Shown here: in pieces, positions 1 to 7,208 of the stretch
How positions within the stretch are numbered: the first letter of the stretch is position 1
How the letters are laid out: every line of letters begins with the position of its first letter
From: HyVt-337 sp964428895
GTDB taxonomy: Bacteria; Planctomycetota; Phycisphaerae; SM23-33
Direction: 5' to 3'
Assembly (NCBI GenBank): GCA_964428895.1
Contig: CAYRZU010000057.1
Span: 1-24,576, forward strand
DNA: 24,576 nt
Translations under genes and position numbers: made by a program
The notes under the pieces: model-generated
Databases searched by the model: none
Told to the model about the DNA's origin: nothing
Seen by the model: the letters and a program-made list of their open reading frames with translations, nothing else

Positions 1-2
1 GA

Positions 3-983
3 AGCGGCAACCTGACTCTCATTCACATTGGTACAGGAATCGGGGGCAGGTCAGTTGTGTTCTGGGTGTTGGTGGGGGTGCTGCTGCTGGTGAAGGAGAA
101 TACGCCTTTGGCGGTGGCTGGGCTGGGGCTGTATGCGTGGTTGGTGCTTGGTCGGCCGCGCCTCGCGATTGGGTTGGGTGTGGTGGCGGCGGTGTGGGCG
201 GCGTTGGTGCTTGGCGTATTCATGCCAGGGCTGCGGGAGGGGGCGTGGCACCACGCGAGTCGGCTGGGTGTGTGGGAGCTTTGGGATCAGAAGGGAATCT
301 ATCTGCTGCTGCAGGTTGGGCAGTTGGGCCTGTTGCCGCTATTGGGGTGGCGGGCGTTGGTGGCGGCGGTTCCGCTGGTGGCGTTGAATTTGTCGGTGGC
401 GTATTGGCCTCAGTTTTCGGTGCGGTTTCAGTATGACGATCTGTCGAGTGTGTTTGTGATCGTCGCGGCCGGCCATGGCGCGGCGTGGGTGTTGCGGGTG
501 ATGCGGGAATCGCCCAAGCAAAGCCGGCGGCTGGCCGGGGCGGGCGTGCTGGCGATGATGCTGGCGGGGGTCGTCGTCGCCCCTCTGGGTCAGGCCAGTT
601 GGACCGCTTTCGGAATCCTCAGCCACATTTGCCCCACGCGGCAGGAGCGTCAGTTGGCGGAGGAACTGGCCACGTTTACCGAGGGGGTTCAGGCCGGGCA
701 GGTCATCTGGGCCCAGGACCAGTTGGGCCCGCGGCTGTGTCATCGGGTTGGCCATCGCAGCCTGTACCGGGCCGAGTCGTTGGCGGCGGTTCGGCCGGCC
801 GACTGGCTGGTGATTTCGCCCGTAACGCCGCGGTATTCCAATGATCCGTATGAGCGGACCAAGCGTCTAATCCAGGCCGATCGCCGCATGCAGCGGATCT
901 ACCGGACCGATGTGTTGGAAGCGTATGTGTGTCGCCGGCCGGTAACCGCTTTTCCTGGGGCCGGTAATGAAGTCGGGGACTGA
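3..983 (+). CDS. DUF2079-type polytopic membrane protein, 3' part
   Basis: The reading frame is open from base 3 of the window to a TGA at 981-983, so the gene begins outside. A GTG at 57 is possible but probably internal, because the frame upstream is uninterrupted. The visible 326 residues contain several hydrophobic helices in the first two thirds and a more polar C-terminal part. The phrase KENTPLAVAGLGLY, followed by a helix and later an aromatic QYDDLSSVF segment and another helix, matches the usual pattern of DUF2079 membrane proteins (KEDxPL..GLY; QYxA.l.Pf). These proteins are predicted to resemble glycosyltransferases that use lipid-linked sugars, but no activity has been shown. The coding strand is strikingly G-rich. 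The family call is by recalled pattern; the membrane nature is clear. Confidence 0.7.
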   Translation, partial: SGNLTLIHIGTGIGGRSVVFWVLVGVLLLVKENTPLAVAGLGLYAWLVLGRPRLAIGLGVVAAVWAALVLGVFMPGLREGAWHHASRLGVWELWDQKGIYLLLQVGQLGLLPLLGWRALVAAVPLVALNLSVAYWPQFSVRFQYDDLSSVFVIVAAGHGAAWVLRVMRESPKQSRRLAGAGVLAMMLAGVVVAPLGQASWTAFGILSHICPTRQERQLAEELATFTEGVQAGQVIWAQDQLGPRLCHRVGHRSLYRAESLAAVRPADWLVISPVTPRYSNDPYERTKRLIQADRRMQRIYRTDVLEAYVCRRPVTAFPGAGNEVGD

Positions 984-1036
984 ATCGGTCGATGAGAACG
1001 TCTGGAGGCGTAGGGCGTATCGGGCACCGGTTTACG

Positions 1037-1066
1037 TTGATATTTCCCGGACGGCAGACCTATGAT
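1037..1066 (+). promoter_or_regulatory. Sigma-70-type promoter of the flavodoxin gene
   Basis: TTGATA at 1037-1042 and TATGAT at 1061-1066 are separated by 18 bases. The start of transcription would fall near 1073, giving a short leader of about 27 bases that contains the AAAGGAG ribosome site (1086-1092). It lies in the gap after the DUF2079 gene and points at the flavodoxin gene. Read by eye only. Confidence 0.6.
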
Positions 1067-1099
1067 TGATTAGGAAAGCCACGTGAAAGGAGCATGTCC

Positions 1100-1579
1100 A
1101 TGTCTCGCATGCTAGTTGGCTATTACTCTCGCTCAGGTCACACCCAATCCATGGCCGAGGCCATCGCTGAAGGCGCCCAAGGCGTGCCCGGCGTGGATGT
1201 CGAGGTCAAGCCCATCGGCTCGGTCGGCGTTAACGACCTGCTGGACTACGATGCGATTATCCTCGGTTCGCCCACCTATTACGGGTCGATGGCGTCCGAG
1301 GTCAAGAAGCTGCTGGATGACTCGGTGGCCATTCACGGGCAGCTGGCCGGGAAGGTCGGCGGGGCCTTCGCCAGCAGCGCCAATATCGGCGGCGGCAACG
1401 AGACCACCATTATGGATTTGGTCAAGGCGTTGCTGATCCATGGGATGGTCGTGCCGGGCTCGCATATTGGGGATCACTACGGGGCGGTGTCGATCGGCGC
1501 GTTGGAGAAACGCGGCCGCAACGAATGCTTGCGGCAGGGAAAGATGCTGGCCGAACTGACGGCCAAGTTGAACGTATAG
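1100..1579 (+). CDS. Flavodoxin / WrbA-like NAD(P)H:quinone oxidoreductase family protein
   Basis: A 159-residue cytosolic flavodoxin-fold protein predicted to bind FMN and carry electrons, possibly as a quinone reductase. The N-terminal beta strand is followed by the phosphate-binding loop SRSGHTQSMAEAI (residues 10-22). The second FMN loop GSPTYYGSMASEVK is at 56-69. The segment ASSANIGGGNETTIMDL followed by IHGMVVPG (91-120) corresponds to the GGxExT...HGM region of WrbA-type proteins, which separates it from plain electron-carrier flavodoxins. At 159 residues it is shorter than typical WrbA (about 200). Two in-frame ATGs exist, at 1094 and 1100. The second is preferred because AAAGGAG at 1086-1092 is 7 bases before it, but only 1 base before the first. 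It stands alone behind its own promoter. Confidence 0.85.
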   Translation: MSRMLVGYYSRSGHTQSMAEAIAEGAQGVPGVDVEVKPIGSVGVNDLLDYDAIILGSPTYYGSMASEVKKLLDDSVAIHGQLAGKVGGAFASSANIGGGNETTIMDLVKALLIHGMVVPGSHIGDHYGAVSIGALEKRGRNECLRQGKMLAELTAKLNV

Positions 1580-1591
1580 AGTGTGATGCAA

Positions 1592-1645
1592 GGCGGGTGG
1601 TGAATCGGTGGTTTATTTTTGCCGATGAAGCACGTTCACCACGCC
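1592..1645 (+). other. Long inverted repeat between the flavodoxin and subtilase genes
   Basis: GGCG (1592-1595) plus TGGTGAA (1598-1604) can pair with TTCACCACGCC at 1635-1645, giving 11 pairs with a 2-base bulge. An inner TCGG/CCGA stem (1605-1608 with 1622-1625) encloses a T-rich loop. It starts 12 bases after the flavodoxin stop. It could end that transcript, although no T run follows the 3' arm, or it could form a leader structure of the subtilase mRNA. Confidence 0.45.
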
Positions 1646-1718
1646 GGTTGTGAATACTAAGTTTCTGTTAGACGCCCAGATAGGGCGACGCCGAGCGTGG
1701 CGAGCGGAGGTGGCTGTC

Positions 1719-4700
1719 GTGGCCCGAGCTAGCGCGACAAGGCGAAACGGCGATTTTGAAGCCGACCTCCCAGGCCTCCAAGGGATCCCAAATCCCGCTG
1801 AGGTCCATCGAGCCGAACCGGGCAATTCCGCCCGGCTAGCTGTGGTCGAACTGCTGGAACCCCGCCTGCTGCTGTCTGCCAGCTGGGAGGGGTTGGCGGT
1901 GGAGCAACTCACCTGGAACGGCTATGAGACCCAGGCCGTGACCGGCCAGTATGTGGTCCGGTTCTCCCACGGTGAGGTCAAGACCTCGGAGATCGCCCAG
2001 GGGCTCACCGCGGCCGGCTTTGCCGGGGCGACCGTGGATAATCTCGGCGGCGGCGAGCACGCCGTTATCAGCGCGGCCGGTTACTCGCTTGGGGATTTGC
2101 AGTCCTGGGCCGACAGCGTCGGAGAGGTCGTGGCCATCGAGCCCAACTTCGTCCAGAGCTTCCAGGCCTTGCCCGGCGACGGCAACTTCAGTCGCCTGTG
2201 GGGCCTCAACAACACCGGCCAGACCGGCGGCTCGGCCGACTCCGACATTGACGCTCCGGAGGCGTGGAATATCACCACCGGCAGCAGCGACGTGGTGATC
2301 GCCATCATCGATACCGGCGTCGATTACCGTCACAACGATCTGGCCGCCAACATGTGGCGCAATAGCGGGGAAATCGCCGGCGACGGCAAAGACAACGACG
2401 GCAACGGGTATGTCGACGATGTCTACGGCTATGATTTCGCCAACAACGATGGCAATCCCATGGATGGCAACGGCCACGGGACCCACGTGGCGGGCACGAT
2501 TGGGGCGGCCGCCAACGGCAGCGGTGTGGTGGGCGTGAATTGGGATGTCAGCCTGATGGCGCTGAAGTTCCTGACCGATAGCGGTTATGGCTCGACCTCC
2601 GACGCCATCGCGGCCATTAACTATGCGACCATGATGAAGCGTGACTTCGGCGTGAATATCGTGGCCACCAATAACAGTTGGGGCGGCGGGGGCTACTCCA
2701 GCGTTCTGCGAAACGCGATCGCCGCGGCCGGCAACCAGGGGATTCTGTTCATCGCGGCGGCCGGCAACGATAACAACAATAACGACCAATCGGCCTCCTA
2801 TCCGTCCAACTACAACCTGGACGCAATCATCGCCGTGGCCGCCACCGACCACCGGGACAACCGGGCCAGCTTCTCCAGCTACGGGGCGACCACGGTGGAC
2901 CTGGCCGCCCCGGGCGTGTCGATCTACTCGACCACCCCCAACAACCGCTACGCGAGCTACTCCGGCACGTCGATGGCCACGCCGCATGTGTCCGGGGTGG
3001 TGGGGCTGTTGGCGGCGGCAAATCCGTCGGCCAGCATGGCCGAGATTAAGCAGGCGATTCTGGATGGGGCCGACCCGGTGGCCTCCATGGCTGGTAAGGC
3101 CCTCACCGGCGGGCGACTGAATGCCCACGCCTCACTGCAACTGATCGATGCCGGCGACTTGACCGGCCCAACGGTCACGGACGTCACCCCGGCTGCAGTG
3201 GGCGGCCCGGTTGGCGAAATCCTGGTGACCTTCAACGAAGCGATCGACCCGGCCACGGTGAGAGGTGTGGCGTTCTCGCTGGTCGAAGCCGGCGCCGATG
3301 GCGTATTTGGCTCGGGCGATGACCAGTCCGTTACGATCAGCAGCTCGATGTTGAGTCAACCGACGGCTGAGAGCGTGCAGATCACCTTCAGCAGCGATCT
3401 GACCGAAGGCAGTTATCGGTTGGTGGTCGAGGGCGACAGTTGGAGAGCCATCAAGGATCTGGCCGGCAATGCCTTGGGCGGCGGGGCCGACGAGACCTAC
3501 GCATTCCAGATTATCGAGGTCCGGCAGGAGGTCGAGGCCAACGGCATCCTGAAGGCGGCTGAAGACTCGGGGCTGGATGGCGTCGGCAGCGTGACGATTC
3601 TGGGCAGTGTGGGGTTCCGGATCGATATCGACATCTTCAGCTTTGTCGCCGCTCGCGGGCAAACCGTGGTGGCCGATCTGGATCGGACTGACAGCGACGG
3701 GCGCTTCATCGTGCGGCTGTTCAATCAGCACGGGCGAGAGCTGACGTTCTCCGAGGCCGGCGACGATGACCAGACGCTGCAGTGGGAGTTGACGAAATCC
3801 GGCACGTACTACGTGGCGGTCTCGGGGCATGGGAACTACCGATATACGCCGTGGAACGGCAAGCGGCGGCGGCGGGGCGAGCGGGGGGACTACGTGCTGA
3901 ACCTAAGCGTCCAGCCTACCGGCGCATCGCAACAGACCTCCCCGGACGGTTTCGGCCGACGGGCGACGACCACGGCCTACACCTTCGAGGATATCCGATC
4001 GTTCGGCACGCCGTTGATTGTCGGCGACGCCGATGATGTGTCGCAACTGGCGGCCACGACCTCCGCGGACGGATTCAAGTTCTCCCATTACGGCCAGCAG
4101 GTCAGCGAGATTCATGTGGCCACGAATGGCTTCATCACCTTCGAACGTGGGGAAGTGGATTACTACAACACCAACCTGGCGACCTACCTGACCGAAGCGG
4201 CCATTTCGCCGCTGTGGGATGACATGTACCTCGATGCCGATCAGGGCGTGATCTACACGGCCTTGCTGGGCGGTGGCAAGAACCAGCGACTGATCGTCCA
4301 GTGGTCCGACGTGCGGTTCTACGGCGGCTCGGGTCAGGGAACGGTGACATTTCAGGCGATCCTGTACGAGCGGGACGGTTCGATTCGCATCAACTACCAG
4401 GACCTGGCGGTGGATAGCTATCATAGCGAAGGCGGCTCGGCTACGGTTGGGATCAAGGGGTACGGCCAGGGCGGCTCGCGCGATGACCTGCTGTTGGTGT
4501 CCTTCAACGATTCGAGCAGCGGATTCGTTGGCACGGGCAAGAGCTTGCGGATCAGCGGCGGGGCTCAGGCGGCTGCGAAACGGTCGTTGCCGGCGGCGCC
4601 CGATGCCGCGCCGGTCGAGGCCGATGTTCAGGCCGCTCGGAACGAGGCTCTGGCTGTGGTTGCGATGGAGGCGGAAACGCCAGGCGACAGCGGCCGGATG

Positions 4701-4898
4701 GGGGCGGGGGTCGCGGCCACTGGCCACGGCGAGGCCACGGCTCGGGCCACGTCGCCGGTGATGAATCGCCCGGTGGCTGCCGGCCTTTGGGAGATTGAGC
4801 CGACGGCCCTGGGCGGCTCAGGCGGCGTCGCTTCGTCGGCAGCTAGTCTGGTCAATCTTCTTGATGGGGACGACGTGGACGTACTGGCGGTGCTGTAG
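1719..4898 (+). CDS. LEPR-XLL secreted subtilisin-family (S8) serine protease
   Basis: An exported serine endopeptidase of about 1059 residues. Start: the frame is open from a GTG at 1650, but no ribosome site precedes it. The GTG at 1719 has GGAGGT (1706-1711) 7 bases upstream and is preferred; residues below count from it. The planctomycete LEPRLLLS motif is at 46-53, and no ordinary signal peptide is seen. A prodomain-like segment (about 77-149) precedes the catalytic domain (about 160-477). The triad is complete: Asp198 in IIDTGVD, His253 in GHGTHVAG, Ser418 in GTSMATPH, with oxyanion Asn350 in AAAGND. A calcium-loop-like DGKDNDGNGYVDD stretch is at 222-234. Then follow an Ig-like domain (483-599), a PPC-like beta domain interrupted by a KRRRR patch (603-731), a nidogen-like beta domain (754-947) and an Ala-rich tail. 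It ends 3 bases from the convergent CPBP gene. Confidence 0.9.
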   Translation: MARASATRRNGDFEADLPGLQGIPNPAEVHRAEPGNSARLAVVELLEPRLLLSASWEGLAVEQLTWNGYETQAVTGQYVVRFSHGEVKTSEIAQGLTAAGFAGATVDNLGGGEHAVISAAGYSLGDLQSWADSVGEVVAIEPNFVQSFQALPGDGNFSRLWGLNNTGQTGGSADSDIDAPEAWNITTGSSDVVIAIIDTGVDYRHNDLAANMWRNSGEIAGDGKDNDGNGYVDDVYGYDFANNDGNPMDGNGHGTHVAGTIGAAANGSGVVGVNWDVSLMALKFLTDSGYGSTSDAIAAINYATMMKRDFGVNIVATNNSWGGGGYSSVLRNAIAAAGNQGILFIAAAGNDNNNNDQSASYPSNYNLDAIIAVAATDHRDNRASFSSYGATTVDLAAPGVSIYSTTPNNRYASYSGTSMATPHVSGVVGLLAAANPSASMAEIKQAILDGADPVASMAGKALTGGRLNAHASLQLIDAGDLTGPTVTDVTPAAVGGPVGEILVTFNEAIDPATVRGVAFSLVEAGADGVFGSGDDQSVTISSSMLSQPTAESVQITFSSDLTEGSYRLVVEGDSWRAIKDLAGNALGGGADETYAFQIIEVRQEVEANGILKAAEDSGLDGVGSVTILGSVGFRIDIDIFSFVAARGQTVVADLDRTDSDGRFIVRLFNQHGRELTFSEAGDDDQTLQWELTKSGTYYVAVSGHGNYRYTPWNGKRRRRGERGDYVLNLSVQPTGASQQTSPDGFGRRATTTAYTFEDIRSFGTPLIVGDADDVSQLAATTSADGFKFSHYGQQVSEIHVATNGFITFERGEVDYYNTNLATYLTEAAISPLWDDMYLDADQGVIYTALLGGGKNQRLIVQWSDVRFYGGSGQGTVTFQAILYERDGSIRINYQDLAVDSYHSEGGSATVGIKGYGQGGSRDDLLLVSFNDSSSGFVGTGKSLRISGGAQAAAKRSLPAAPDAAPVEADVQAARNEALAVVAMEAETPGDSGRMGAGVAATGHGEATARATSPVMNRPVAAGLWEIEPTALGGSGGVASSAASLVNLLDGDDVDVLAVL

Positions 4899-4901
4899 GG
4901 G

Positions 4902-5822
4902 TCAGTGCATCCGTAGCGTTAGCAGCAGGAACGTTGCGTTGAAGAGGGCGTGAATGACCACCGCGGGCCAAAGGCGCCCGGTGCGTTCGTAGTTGTAGCC
5001 CATGACCAATCCCAAGAAAAGCAGCGCCGGCTTGGCGTTCCATTCGGCGTGAACGGCGGCGAAGAACGTCGCCGCAACGATGATACCCAGCCAGGGGCTC
5101 CCCGTGGCCTGTCGCAGGCTGGACTGGACAAAGCCCCGAAAGAACAACTCCTCCGAGAGCGGGGCCAACACCGCCGCCGATATGAAGATGCCCACTCGCC
5201 AGGGCTTGGGCATGGCCAGAAGGGCTTCGATGAAGGTGTGGGGCCCGGTGAGTTGTTCGATACGCTCGGGCTGGCCCTGGAACAGCTGCCGGATGGCCCA
5301 GTTGGTCAGGGCCAGTAAGGCGATGCAAATGGGCAGGGCGATCAGCAGCGCCGTCGCCCCGCGGAAAGAGTCGATGGGCCAACGTCGTAGCGTCAGCCCG
5401 CATCCGCGACCCAGGCCGCGGCGAAACAGCCGGTAGGCCAGGGCGGCGCAGACCCCAAAGAACACCACCTGCGTGGTGCAAGCCGCCAGAATCCTGGCCT
5501 TGGTCTGGTCGACGTCGGCTTGGCCGAAACGAGTCTGCCAGAACCACGCCGCTAGCGACTGCATGGCCGCAAATAGCACGAATAGCCCGACCAGCAGTAA
5601 GGGATGAACGTCGTTTGGGCGGGCGGGGGTGTTGACCAGCGAGAATTTTCGGGGAAACGCGATGCGTCGCGCCAGCCAAACCAGTCCGAGAACGACACCG
5701 ATGGCCATGACCAGATACAGCCCTTCAGGCCAGGCGGTCTGGTCGGCTGGGGTGCTGGTCGGCTGGGTGGGCCCAGTTGCCTGGGCCAACGTCCACAAAC
5801 CGTTTGACATAAATCCGGGCAT
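4902..5822 (-). CDS. CPBP-family intramembrane metalloprotease
   Basis: A multi-pass membrane protein of 306 residues with the signature of the CPBP (CAAX protease and bacteriocin-processing, ABI) family. Motif 1 is SEELFFRG (223-230, with Glu224-Glu225 and Arg229). Motif 2 is FFAAVHAEWN (His258). The last is HALFNATF (His291, Asn295). These residues form the active site in the Rce1-like fold, so a glutamate-type intramembrane protease activity is likely; the substrate is unknown. Hydrophobic helices lie at about 34-50, 73-95, 112-130, 155-175, 210-222, 244-258, 264-276 and 286-302. The ATG at 5822 has an AGGAG 16 bases upstream, which is too far, so the start is uncertain; ATGs at 5810 and 5708 are alternatives. 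It is divergent from trpC and convergent with the subtilase. Confidence 0.85.
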   Translation of the reverse strand: MPGFMSNGLWTLAQATGPTQPTSTPADQTAWPEGLYLVMAIGVVLGLVWLARRIAFPRKFSLVNTPARPNDVHPLLLVGLFVLFAAMQSLAAWFWQTRFGQADVDQTKARILAACTTQVVFFGVCAALAYRLFRRGLGRGCGLTLRRWPIDSFRGATALLIALPICIALLALTNWAIRQLFQGQPERIEQLTGPHTFIEALLAMPKPWRVGIFISAAVLAPLSEELFFRGFVQSSLRQATGSPWLGIIVAATFFAAVHAEWNAKPALLFLGLVMGYNYERTGRLWPAVVIHALFNATFLLLTLRMH

Positions 5823-5833
5823 CGGAGTAAGGT
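5804..5833 (+). promoter_or_regulatory. Candidate promoter for trpC-dut-ftsK
   Basis: A perfect TTGACA (5804-5809) is followed after 18 bases by TAAGGT (5828-5833), a weak -10 element. Transcription would start near 5840, about 60 bases before the trpC ATG. The site overlaps the 5' end of the divergent CPBP gene. The 60-base leader contains CCCAA/TTGGG (5834-5838 with 5855-5859), a short inverted repeat, but no visible Trp-rich leader peptide. Confidence 0.4.
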
Positions 5834-5899
5834 CCCAACTCCTGTAGGCAAGCCTTGGGCGGAGAGTCTACCCCGAGCTTGGCGAAGGGCTGCAGAGCA

Positions 5900-6712
5900 A
5901 TGGCGAAGACTATATTAGCAACGATACTCGAAACCAAGCGGAAAGAGGTCGCGGCGCTGCACGCGGACGTCGGCCTCGAGACGCTCAAGGCCCAAGCGGC
6001 CGACGCGCCGCGGGCGCGGAACTTCTTCACTGCGGTAACCAAGCATCCGCACGGCCTGGTGAATCTGATTGCCGAGGTCAAGAAGGCTTCTCCGTCGGCG
6101 GGGGTGATCCGCGAAGACTTCGATCCGGTTGCCATCGCCTGTGAGTATGAAGCCGCCGGGGCCGACGCCCTCAGCGTGCTGACCGACGCGGAATACTTCC
6201 AGGGCTCGCTGGACTACGTACGACAAATCCGCCAAGCCGTGGACTTGCCCCTCTTGCGGAAAGACTTCATTATTGACGCCGCCCAGGTCTACGAGGCCCG
6301 TGCGGCCGGGGCGGACGCGATTCTGTTGATCGCCGCGGCGCTGAAGCCGGCGGACCTGCTGGATCTGATGATCCTGGCCACCGAGCTGCGCCTGACCAGC
6401 CTGGTGGAGGTCCACGAGGCCGACGAGCTGCTGGCGATTCGGTCGGCGGTGGGGTTCCCGCACCCCGGATACGGGCTGCTGGGGATCAATAATCGCAACC
6501 TGGCCACGTTCGAGGTCGACCTGAATACGACGATCCGATTGGCTGGGATGGCCGAAGATGTCCCGCTGGTCAGCGAGTCCGGAATCAGGACCCGCCGAGA
6601 CGTTCAGCGGCTGGCTGGCGCTGGCGTAAAGGCGATTTTGGTCGGTGAAAGCCTGATGCGAAGTGATAACATTGGTGTAGCGGTCAAAGCGTTAAACGGC
6701 CGCGACTTGTAG
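5900..6712 (+). CDS. trpC: Indole-3-glycerol phosphate synthase
   Basis: Converts 1-(2-carboxyphenylamino)-1-deoxyribulose 5-phosphate into indole-3-glycerol phosphate in tryptophan synthesis; a cytosolic TIM barrel of 270 residues, normal for a monofunctional enzyme. Visible signatures are LIAEVKKASPSAG (56-68, with Glu59 and Lys61), LLRKDFIID (118-126, catalytic-type Lys121), LVEVHE (168-173, Glu170), GINNRNL (195-201) and LVSESGI with the phosphate-binding AILVGESLMR near the end. The frame extends upstream to 5855, but the ATG at 5900 is preferred: GAAGGG lies 10 bases upstream and the protein then starts in the usual place, just before the ETKRKEV helix. No other trp gene is in the window, so tryptophan genes appear dispersed here. 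dut follows after 24 bases. Confidence 0.95.
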   Translation: MAKTILATILETKRKEVAALHADVGLETLKAQAADAPRARNFFTAVTKHPHGLVNLIAEVKKASPSAGVIREDFDPVAIACEYEAAGADALSVLTDAEYFQGSLDYVRQIRQAVDLPLLRKDFIIDAAQVYEARAAGADAILLIAAALKPADLLDLMILATELRLTSLVEVHEADELLAIRSAVGFPHPGYGLLGINNRNLATFEVDLNTTIRLAGMAEDVPLVSESGIRTRRDVQRLAGAGVKAILVGESLMRSDNIGVAVKALNGRDL

Positions 6713-6736
6713 GCCTGATTGTCTGGAGGTGTAGGT

Positions 6737-7189
6737 ATGGCACGCCCGATAACAATACAGATTCGCCGCCGTGAAGGATGTGAGGACATCCCGCTGCCAA
6801 CGTACATGTCGGCGCATGCGGCGGGGATGGACCTGCGGGCCGCCTGCGATACCGCCGAGACGCTCGGGCCGGGCGAGGTGAAGCTGATTCCCTGCGGGTT
6901 CTACGTAGCGTTGCCGGAAGGCTGCGAGGCGCAGATCCGGCCACGTAGCGGATTGGCGTTAAAGCACGGCGTGATCGTGCCCAACTCACCGGGGACGATC
7001 GACGCCGATTATCGCGGCGAAGTGTGTGTGATCCTGGCGAACATCAGTTTCCAGGAGTTCGTGATCAAGCGTGGTATGCGAATCGCGCAGATGGTGATTT
7101 CGCCGGTAGTACAGGCCGGGCTGGTAGAGGTCGACGAACTAGCGGAGACCGCTCGCGGCTCGGGAGGGTTCGGACACACAGGGACGTAG
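6737..7189 (+). CDS. dut: Deoxyuridine 5'-triphosphate nucleotidohydrolase (dUTPase)
   Basis: Hydrolyses dUTP to dUMP and pyrophosphate, keeping uracil out of DNA and supplying dUMP for thymidylate synthesis. The 150-residue protein has all five motifs of the trimeric all-beta dUTPases: AGMDLRA (29-35), PRSGLALKHG (69-78), PGTIDADYRGEV (85-96), RGMRIAQMVI (112-121) and the C-terminal lid RGSGGFGHTG (140-149), so it should be active. An in-frame TTG at 6719 is rejected because GGAGGT at 6725-6730 sits 6 bases before the ATG at 6737. It lies between trpC (24-base gap) and ftsK (19-base gap), consistent with cotranscription. Confidence 0.95.
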   Translation: MARPITIQIRRREGCEDIPLPTYMSAHAAGMDLRAACDTAETLGPGEVKLIPCGFYVALPEGCEAQIRPRSGLALKHGVIVPNSPGTIDADYRGEVCVILANISFQEFVIKRGMRIAQMVISPVVQAGLVEVDELAETARGSGGFGHTGT

Positions 7190-7208
7190 AGCTGGAGACA
7201 ACTAGTCG

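Noticed and set aside
1836..3128. Minus-strand open frame of 430 codons opposite the subtilase
   Set aside because: It is antisense to the conserved catalytic domain, and its composition (Gly/Val/His/Arg) is typical of mirror frames.
5855..5899. Upstream start of trpC at 5855
   Set aside because: The extra 15 residues have no place in the family and the ATG at 5900 has a better ribosome site.
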